Program-made: the position numbers and the translations under genes
The notes under the pieces: generated by a model
Told to the model about the DNA's origin: nothing
The model's input: only the letters and a program-made list of their open reading frames with translations
Database searches by the model: none
Shown: positions 59,612-64,000 of the stretch, piece by piece
Numbering within the stretch: the first letter of the stretch is position 1
Layout: each line of letters begins with the position of its first letter
NCBI GenBank assembly: GCA_943371025.1
Contig: CALRTC020000002.1
Coordinates: forward strand, 186,001 to 250,000
Length of the DNA: 64,000 nt
Direction of reading: 5' to 3'
Source of the DNA: Niveispirillum sp943371025
Lineage (GTDB): Bacteria > Pseudomonadota > Alphaproteobacteria > Azospirillales > Azospirillaceae

Positions 59612-60082
59612 ATGATTCGCAAGATCCTCGTCGCCGCCACCTGCGTGGCCCTGCTGGCCGGATGCCAGACCACGGGCGGCAACAAGCAGACCGGTGGCGC
59701 CGTCATCGGCGGCCTGATGGGCGGCCTGGCCGGCAGCCAGATTGGCGGCGGCAAGGGCAAGCTGTGGGCCACGGGTGCCGGTGCTGTGCTGGGGGCCCTG
59801 ATCGGTTCGGAAGTGGGCGCCTCGCTGGACAAGGCCGACCAGGCCGCGCTGGAGCGTAACACCTACGCTTCCTTCAACGCGCCGCTGAACCAGCCCATCG
59901 TCTGGGACAACCCGCAGAACAATAATCGCGTCATCGTGACGCCGACCCAGGAAGGCCGCCAGGCCGGCACCGGTGCCTATTGCCGCGAATACCAGCAGAC
60001 GATCATCGTCGGCGGTCGCAGCGAACAGGCCTTCGGCCGGGCCTGCCAGCAGCCGGACGGCAGCTGGAAGATCGTCAGCTGA
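59612..60082 (+). CDS. Glycine-zipper outer-membrane lipoprotein (17 kDa antigen-like)
   Basis: The 156-residue protein has a lipoprotein signal ending LLAGC (Cys at about 18). A glycine-zipper follows ('GGAVIGGLMGGLAGSQIGGGKG' region, residues 28-50, and 'GAGAVLGALIGSEVGASLDKAD') of the Rickettsia 17 kDa antigen/SlyB type. A C-terminal domain ('YCREYQQTIIVGGRSEQAFGRACQQPDGSWKIV') has two Cys and resembles RT0821-type surface antigens. It probably sits in the outer membrane with the zipper inserted. AAAGGTG precedes the ATG at 59612. A strong terminator follows. Confidence 0.88.
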   Translation: MIRKILVAATCVALLAGCQTTGGNKQTGGAVIGGLMGGLAGSQIGGGKGKLWATGAGAVLGALIGSEVGASLDKADQAALERNTYASFNAPLNQPIVWDNPQNNNRVIVTPTQEGRQAGTGAYCREYQQTIIVGGRSEQAFGRACQQPDGSWKIVS

Positions 60083-60110
60083 CCGGTCACTTCTGACACC
60101 ATCAGGCTGG

Positions 60111-60147
60111 GGCCGCGCCGGACAATCCGTTCGGCGCGGCCTTTTTA
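60111..60147 (+). terminator. Terminator of the glycine-zipper lipoprotein gene
   Basis: GGCCGCGCCG (60111-60120) pairs perfectly with CGGCGCGGCC (60132-60141), followed by TTTTTA. Confidence 0.88.
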
Positions 60148-60181
60148 TACGTATGCGTCCCCTGCAAACTGTCGGGCGTGC

Positions 60182-60209
60182 TTGACCCCGGGTCGCTGGG
60201 GCGTAGGAT
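60182..60209 (+). promoter_or_regulatory. Candidate promoter of the J-domain protein gene
   Basis: TTGACC (60182-60187) and TAGGAT (60204-60209), spacing 16, lie 33 bases before the start at 60243. Confidence 0.4.
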
Positions 60210-60242
60210 GCGGCAGGTTTTCCCCTGTTGTTCCTGGTGACC

Positions 60243-61202
60243 ATGCGCGATCCCTACCTTGTCCTTGGCGTGATGCGAAGCGCCTCCGCCGACGACATCA
60301 AGCAGGCCTTTCGCCGCCTGGCAAAGCAGTACCATCCCGATCTGAACCCTGGCCGACCCGACATCGAGCAGAAGTTCAAGGAGGTCAATGGCGCCTACAG
60401 CCTGCTGTCCGACCCGGACAAGCGGGCCCGCTTCGACAAGGGTGAGATCGATGCCAGTGGGGCGGAGCGGCCGGACCGTACCTTCCGCCGGGCCTGGCAG
60501 AATGCCAACCGCGCCACCAGTGGCAGTGCCGGTGGCGCGCGCAGCAGTAGCGGGGCCCGTCCGGGCGGCGACGAGGATGACCCGTTCGCGGACGAGTTCT
60601 TCAACGATATTTTCGGGGCCAGCAAGCGCCGCTATTCGGCGGGCGGCGGATCGGGCGTGAAGGCCAAGGGCAGTGACGTCAACTATTCCGTCACGGTCAG
60701 CTTCGCCGATGCCTGCCTGGGGGCCAAGCGCCGCCTGACCCTGTCCACGGGCAAGAATATCGACGTCAACATCCCGCCCGGCACCAAGGATCAGAGCAAG
60801 CTGCGCCTGAAGGGCCAGGGGCTGCCCGGCCTGGGCGGTGCGGGTGCCGGCGATGCCATCATCGAGGTGCATGTGGACAGCCACCCGCTGTTCACGCGCA
60901 AGGATGACGACATCCATATTGAGGTGCCGGTGACCCTGCAGGAAGCCGTGCTGGGTGCGGCCATCAAGGTGCCGACCCTGGACGGCCAGGTGGCCGTGAA
61001 GGTGCCGGCCGGCGCCAACAGCGGCACTACGCTCCGCCTGAAGGGCAAGGGCATCGCCAATCCGGAACGCAAGGTGACGGGCGACCAGTATGTGAAGCTG
61101 GTGGTGATGCTGCCGGCCAAGCCCGATGCGGAACTGAGCGCCTTTATCGAGAAATGGTCGAAGGGCAAGGATTACGACGTGCGGTCGAAGCTGGGGATGT
61201 GA
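60243..61202 (+). CDS. DnaJ-domain protein with DnaJ C-terminal domain (CbpA-like)
   Basis: The 319-residue co-chaperone has an N-terminal J domain (residues 1-65) with the essential HPD tripeptide (31-33), a Gly/Ser/Arg-rich stretch (about 75-130), and the two barrel-like substrate-binding DnaJ C-terminal domains ('VNYSVTVSFADACLGAKRRLTLSTGKNIDV' near 145-175, then 'DGQVAVKVPAGANSGTTLRLKGKG'). It lacks the Cys-rich zinc domain of DnaJ, as CbpA does. It stimulates DnaK ATPase. The ATG at 60243 is supported by the J-domain start; the frame opens five codons upstream at TTG. Confidence 0.92.
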   Translation: MRDPYLVLGVMRSASADDIKQAFRRLAKQYHPDLNPGRPDIEQKFKEVNGAYSLLSDPDKRARFDKGEIDASGAERPDRTFRRAWQNANRATSGSAGGARSSSGARPGGDEDDPFADEFFNDIFGASKRRYSAGGGSGVKAKGSDVNYSVTVSFADACLGAKRRLTLSTGKNIDVNIPPGTKDQSKLRLKGQGLPGLGGAGAGDAIIEVHVDSHPLFTRKDDDIHIEVPVTLQEAVLGAAIKVPTLDGQVAVKVPAGANSGTTLRLKGKGIANPERKVTGDQYVKLVVMLPAKPDAELSAFIEKWSKGKDYDVRSKLGM

Positions 61203-61224
61203 GGGCCCGCGCTCGCACATGAAT

Positions 61225-61342
61225 TCATACCAAGGTCAATAAATCTTGACCTTGGTATCCGCGCCGACCGGCGCGGCGGCTTGTGCCGCTGTAATCAGTA
61301 AATTCTGACGAGGCAGAATTTACTGACACTGGTATCAGTGCT
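61225..61342 (+). repeat. Multi-hairpin element (five stems)
   Basis: Five stems run in tandem: ATACCAAGGTCAA with its exact complement (61228-61259), CCGCGCC-GACC-GGCGCGG, GCGGC-TTGT-GCCGC, TCAGTAAATTCTG with its exact complement (about 61297-61328), and CACTG-GTAT-CAGTG. Two of the stems are perfect over 13 bp. The block fills the space between the convergent J-domain and lipoprotein genes and overlaps the end of the latter. It looks like a mobile or REP-type repeat, or a strong two-way terminator. Confidence 0.7.
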
Positions 61343-61577
61343 TTTCCTCGTCCTTGGCCTTTTCGATGGCTTCTTCCACCTTGTCGGCCCCTTCCTTGAT
61401 CTTCTCCTGCGCGGCGCGGCCGGCTTCGTCCAGCTTGTCGGCCGCCTTTTCTGCGGCGTCATCAATCTTTTCACCGGCCTTTTCGGCGGGGCCCTTGTTG
61501 TCGCAGGCGGTCAGGGCCAGGGGCGACAAGGCCAGCAGGGCGGCCAGCATCAGTCGGTGAATAGAACGGGTGGGCAT
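61335..61577 (-). CDS. Small lipoprotein with amphipathic helix
   Basis: The 80-residue protein has a signal peptide and the lipobox LALTAC (Cys near 25). The rest is a single charged helix with Ala/Lys/Glu every few residues ('EKIDDAAEKAADKLDEAGRA' and so on), like small envelope or entericidin-type lipoproteins. Possible roles are in membrane stability; the function is not known. The stop lies in the multi-hairpin element. No strong ribosome site is obvious. It precedes no gene in an operon, as ubiX is divergent in transcript order (minus strand, upstream). Confidence 0.65.
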   Translation of the reverse strand: MPTRSIHRLMLAALLALSPLALTACDNKGPAEKAGEKIDDAAEKAADKLDEAGRAAQEKIKEGADKVEEAIEKAKDEEKH

Positions 61578-61646
61578 GATCGACCTCGCGGAGGCGGTTG
61601 ACGGGAATGGCAGGGATCAACAGCGGAGGACGGGATTTTGTTCCCG

Positions 61647-62201
61647 TCAGGCTTCCTCGCCCCAGCGACGCACGCGGCCCGTGTCGATATCGAACAGATC
61701 CAGGACACGCCCGATCGTGTGATCCACCATCTCGTCAAGGCTTTGCGGCCTTGCATAGAAGGCGGGGACGGGCGGATAGACAATGGCGCCCATTTCCGTC
61801 ACGGCAGCCATGGAGCGCAGATGACCAAGATGCAGCGGCGTTTCCCGCAGCATCAGCACCAGCCGACGGCGCTCCTTCAATACCACATCGGCGGCACGGG
61901 TCAGCAGCGAACTTGTGACGCCCGACGCGATTTCCGACAGGGACCGTACCGAACAGGGAGCCACGATCATGCCCATGGTCCGGAAGCTGCCCGAGGAGAT
62001 GGCGGCCCCGATATCGGCGATGGCATAATTCACATCGGCCAGCGCCCTGATCTCGGCCACCTTCAGCCCCGACTCGTGCGCAGAGGTCACCTCCGCAGAC
62101 CTGCTCATAACGAGGTGGGATTCGATCCCGAGCAGGCGTAGCGTTTGAAGCAGGCGTATGCCGTAAATGATGCCCGACGCCCCGCTGATGCCGACGATCA
62201 T
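61647..62201 (-). CDS. ubiX: Flavin prenyltransferase UbiX
   Basis: UbiX prenylates FMN to give the cofactor of the decarboxylase UbiD in ubiquinone synthesis. The protein has 'MIVGISGASGIIYGIRLLQTLRLLGIESHLVMS' at the start (GxSGxS flavin-binding), 'APCSVRSLSEIASGVTSSLLTRAADVVLKERRRLVLMLRETPLHLGHLRSM' (core, span only) and 'GAIVYPPVPAFYARPQSL'. I chose the ATG at 62201 (184 residues) because UbiX normally starts within a few residues of that motif and GGAG lies upstream; an ATG at 62279 would add 26 non-conserved residues. Confidence 0.92.
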   Translation of the reverse strand: MIVGISGASGIIYGIRLLQTLRLLGIESHLVMSRSAEVTSAHESGLKVAEIRALADVNYAIADIGAAISSGSFRTMGMIVAPCSVRSLSEIASGVTSSLLTRAADVVLKERRRLVLMLRETPLHLGHLRSMAAVTEMGAIVYPPVPAFYARPQSLDEMVDHTIGRVLDLFDIDTGRVRRWGEEA

Positions 62202-62488
62202 GCGTCGCGCCGCTCCGGTGCGGGCCGGGTCGCTGTCAGGACCGGATGAACCGGCCGGCTGTGGGAGGATGTGTGCCATGGAGGTGATGTAGCGCCACTG
62301 GCCTGTTTCGTCCAGGGCATCTACCCTCTGGAAAATCCAATCACCCTATCCATATGCATAGGTACGGTCGTGACGGTTCCATGTCACGATCATGTCAGCA
62401 AGAGCCATGTGAAGGACAGGCCCAGCCGTAATTGCAGGTTCAGACAAACAGGTCCGTAGTTCCATCGTCCAACCGAAGGAGAGGCTGT

Positions 62489-62656
62489 ATGTTGTTCCCC
62501 GAGCGTGTGGAATCCCTGCGTCAGAAGCACGAAAGCCTTGATCGGGAGGTGCGAATGGAGTCGCGCCGTCCCATGCCGGACTCAACGACCCTGACCCGCC
62601 TGAAAATGGAAAAATTGCGCGTGAAGGAAGAGATGGATCGTCTCGCCCGCGCCTGA
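62489..62656 (+). CDS. Small DUF465 (YdcH-like) protein
   Basis: This 55-residue protein has the DUF465 pattern 'RVESLRQKHESLDREVRMESRR' and 'DSTTLTRLKMEKLRVKEEMDRLA', one charged helical hairpin. The family is widespread in proteobacteria and unstudied. A strong AAGGAGAGG site 5-6 bases ahead fixes the ATG at 62489, so the start further upstream in the longer frame is wrong. A two-way terminator lies after it, before thiC. It is probably expressed alone; the upstream 200 bases show no other gene. Confidence 0.85.
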   Translation: MLFPERVESLRQKHESLDREVRMESRRPMPDSTTLTRLKMEKLRVKEEMDRLARA

Positions 62657-62686
62657 CGAAACCCCGGATGCAAGCGCCGGAAATGA

Positions 62687-62719
62687 AGCCCCCTCCCGGT
62701 CGCCGGGAGGGGGCTTTTA
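62687..62719. terminator. Bidirectional terminator between the DUF465 gene and thiC
   Basis: A GC-rich 12-13-bp stem, GCCCCCTCCCGG with its complement, has a TCG loop and TTTT on the plus strand. It lies between the two stops, so it could end both transcripts, though the minus strand has only a poor T run. Confidence 0.8.
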
Positions 62720-62728
62720 TGTCAGCGG

Positions 62729-64000
62729 TCAGTGATGATCCTCTGGGATGGGCCTGTCCGACAGATAGACCTGCCCGCCCTTCTCCTTGAACGCCGCCGA
62801 CATGGCGGCCATCCCCTCCTGTGCGGCGGCATAGTCCCGCACTTCCTGCGTGATCTTCATGGAGCAGAATTTCGGTCCGCACATGGAGCAGAAATGCGCC
62901 AGCTTGGCGCCTTCGGCGGGCAGGGTCTGGTCGTGGTACTTTTCCGCCGTCTCCGGGTCCAGCGACAGGTTGAACTGGTCGCGCCAGCGGAATTCGAACC
63001 GCGCGCGGGACAGGGCATCGTCACGCTCCTGCGCGCCGGGATGGCCCTTGGCCAGATCGGCGGCATGGGCGGCCAGCTTATAGGTGATGACGCCCACCTT
63101 CACATCGTCGCGGTCGGGCAGGCCCAGATGTTCCTTGGGCGTGACGTAGCAGAGCATGGAGGTGCCGAACCAGCCGATCATGGCCGCCCCGATACCGCTG
63201 GTGATGTGGTCGTACCCCGGCGCGATATCGGTGGTCAGCGGCCCCAGCGTATAGAAGGGCGCTTCGCCGCAGACCTTCAGCTGCTTGTCCATATTGGCCT
63301 TGATCTTGTGCATGGGCACATGGCCCGGCCCTTCGATCATCACCTGCACGTCATGCTTCCAGGCGATCTGGGTCAGTTCCCCCAGCGTGTCCAACTCCGC
63401 GAACTGGGCGGCGTCATTGGCGTCGGCAATGCTGCCGGGGCGCAGCCCGTCGCCCAGGGAGAAGGCGATATCGTACGCCTTCATGATCTCGCAGATTTCA
63501 TCGAAGTGGGTGTAGAGGAAGTTCTCCTGGTGATGGGCCAGGCACCATTTGGCCATGATGGACCCACCCCGGCTGACGATCCCCGTCACCCGTTTTGCCG
63601 TCAGCGGGATATGGGCCAGCCGCACGCCGGCATGGATGGTGAAATAATCCACCCCCTGCTCGGCCTGTTCGATCAGGGTGTCGCGGAAAATCTCCCAGGT
63701 CAGGTCCTCCGCCTTGCCATCCACCTTTTCCAGCGCCTGATAGATAGGGACGGTGCCGATGGGGACGGGGGAATTGCGGATGATCCATTCCCGGATGGTG
63801 TGGATATTGCGGCCCGTGGACAGGTCCATGACCGTGTCGGCCCCCCAGCGGATGGCCCAGACCAGCTTGTCCACCTCGTCCGCGACCGAGGAGGTGACGG
63901 CCGAATTGCCGATATTGGCGTTGATCTTCACCAGGAAGTTCCGGCCGATGATCATCGGTTCGGTTTCCGGGTGGTTGATATTGTTGGGGATGATGGCGCG
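62729..64000 (-). CDS. thiC: Phosphomethylpyrimidine synthase, 3' part (5' end outside the window)
   Basis: ThiC turns 5-aminoimidazole ribotide into the pyrimidine part of thiamine using a radical-SAM cluster. The visible 423 residues continue off the right edge. They include 'INHPETEPMIIGRNFLVKIN', 'VMDLSTGRNIHTIREWIIR', 'IHAGVRLAHIPLTAKRVTGIVSRGG', and the C-terminal cluster motif 'CSMCGPKFCSM' (Cx2Cx4C). The N-terminus and any TPP riboswitch in front of it are beyond the window. The gene is transcribed leftward to the terminator at 62.7 kb. Confidence 0.97.
   Translation of the reverse strand, partial: RAIIPNNINHPETEPMIIGRNFLVKINANIGNSAVTSSVADEVDKLVWAIRWGADTVMDLSTGRNIHTIREWIIRNSPVPIGTVPIYQALEKVDGKAEDLTWEIFRDTLIEQAEQGVDYFTIHAGVRLAHIPLTAKRVTGIVSRGGSIMAKWCLAHHQENFLYTHFDEICEIMKAYDIAFSLGDGLRPGSIADANDAAQFAELDTLGELTQIAWKHDVQVMIEGPGHVPMHKIKANMDKQLKVCGEAPFYTLGPLTTDIAPGYDHITSGIGAAMIGWFGTSMLCYVTPKEHLGLPDRDDVKVGVITYKLAAHAADLAKGHPGAQERDDALSRARFEFRWRDQFNLSLDPETAEKYHDQTLPAEGAKLAHFCSMCGPKFCSMKITQEVRDYAAAQEGMAAMSAAFKEKGGQVYLSDRPIPEDHH

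Noticed and set aside
62380..62398. A third Pho-box-like direct repeat (ATGTCAC-gatc-ATGTCAG) upstream of the DUF465 gene.
   Set aside because: Only two repeats, each starting with A instead of C, and a palindrome of similar size is close by. Too weak to annotate.

Overview
The window looks like chromosomal DNA from a GC-rich alphaproteobacterium, most likely of the Rhodospirillales (Azospirillaceae-like). The evidence is the uniformly high GC content and GC-rich third codon positions, an RpoH of the alphaproteobacterial type next to an RluD-type pseudouridine synthase, the gene order acetoin-utilisation-type deacetylase / xseB / ispA / dxs, and the abundance of ECF sigma factors and two-component and c-di-GMP proteins. 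The genus is inference; nothing here fixes it. No phage, insertion sequence, integrase or CRISPR array was seen. Most of the window is gene-dense housekeeping sequence with short spacers.

Layout. 1-3.1 kb: GST tail, cupin, gpsA (minus), a secreted two-repeat protein, a second GST. 3.1-6.9 kb: a DacA-type carboxypeptidase with a SPOR domain, an OmpR-type regulator and a KefB-type antiporter. 6.9-9.9 kb (minus): an ECF42-type sigma factor operon with a DGPF/YCII protein, a VOC protein and a SIMPL-domain protein. 10-13.1 kb: a Tat-exported DUF1838 protein and lepA. 13.3-17 kb: a secreted protein and a phytase-like autotransporter preceded by a three-repeat Pho-box-like site. 17-20 kb (minus): nicotinate phosphoribosyltransferase and two translationally coupled, partly AT-rich lipoproteins. 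20.1-24.8 kb (minus): a six-gene run of EF-hand protein, ECF sigma, membrane anti-sigma, Spy/CnrX-like metal sensor, DUF1800 and DUF1501. 25-34 kb: an unknown protein, a phosphoesterase, a CPA1 antiporter with a cyclic-nucleotide-binding domain, and a convergent pair made of a REC-DUF3369-GGDEF-EAL protein and a histidine kinase. 33-35.7 kb: LysR regulator, wrbA and pirin. 36-42.8 kb: ABC-F ATPase, DUF423, tusA, deacetylase, xseB, ispA, dxs. 42.8-47.1 kb: an unknown protein, a Tat-exported ABM protein, an orphan TRAP binding protein, a fatty-acid desaturase and a small secreted protein. 47.4-53 kb: chemoreceptor, RlmL-type methyltransferase, DUF29, tRNA-Glu, threonine aldolase. 53-62 kb: RluD-type synthase, rpoH, class V aminotransferase, MBL hydrolase, CDF transporter, pdxH, glycine-zipper lipoprotein, J-domain protein, small lipoprotein, ubiX. 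62.5-64 kb: a DUF465 protein and the 3' part of thiC.

The most interesting gene set is the six-gene sigma operon (20.1-24.8 kb). Its core resembles the Cnr logic (ECF sigma, one-TM anti-sigma, periplasmic metal sensor), but it is joined to the uncharacterised DUF1800/DUF1501 export pair and an EF-hand protein instead of a metal efflux pump. Other points worth attention are the Pho-box-like site plus a ribosome-site hairpin in front of the phytase-like autotransporter, the ECF42 operon, and two kinds of multi-hairpin intergenic element: a REP-like element with two clear copies, and a five-hairpin block at 61.2 kb.
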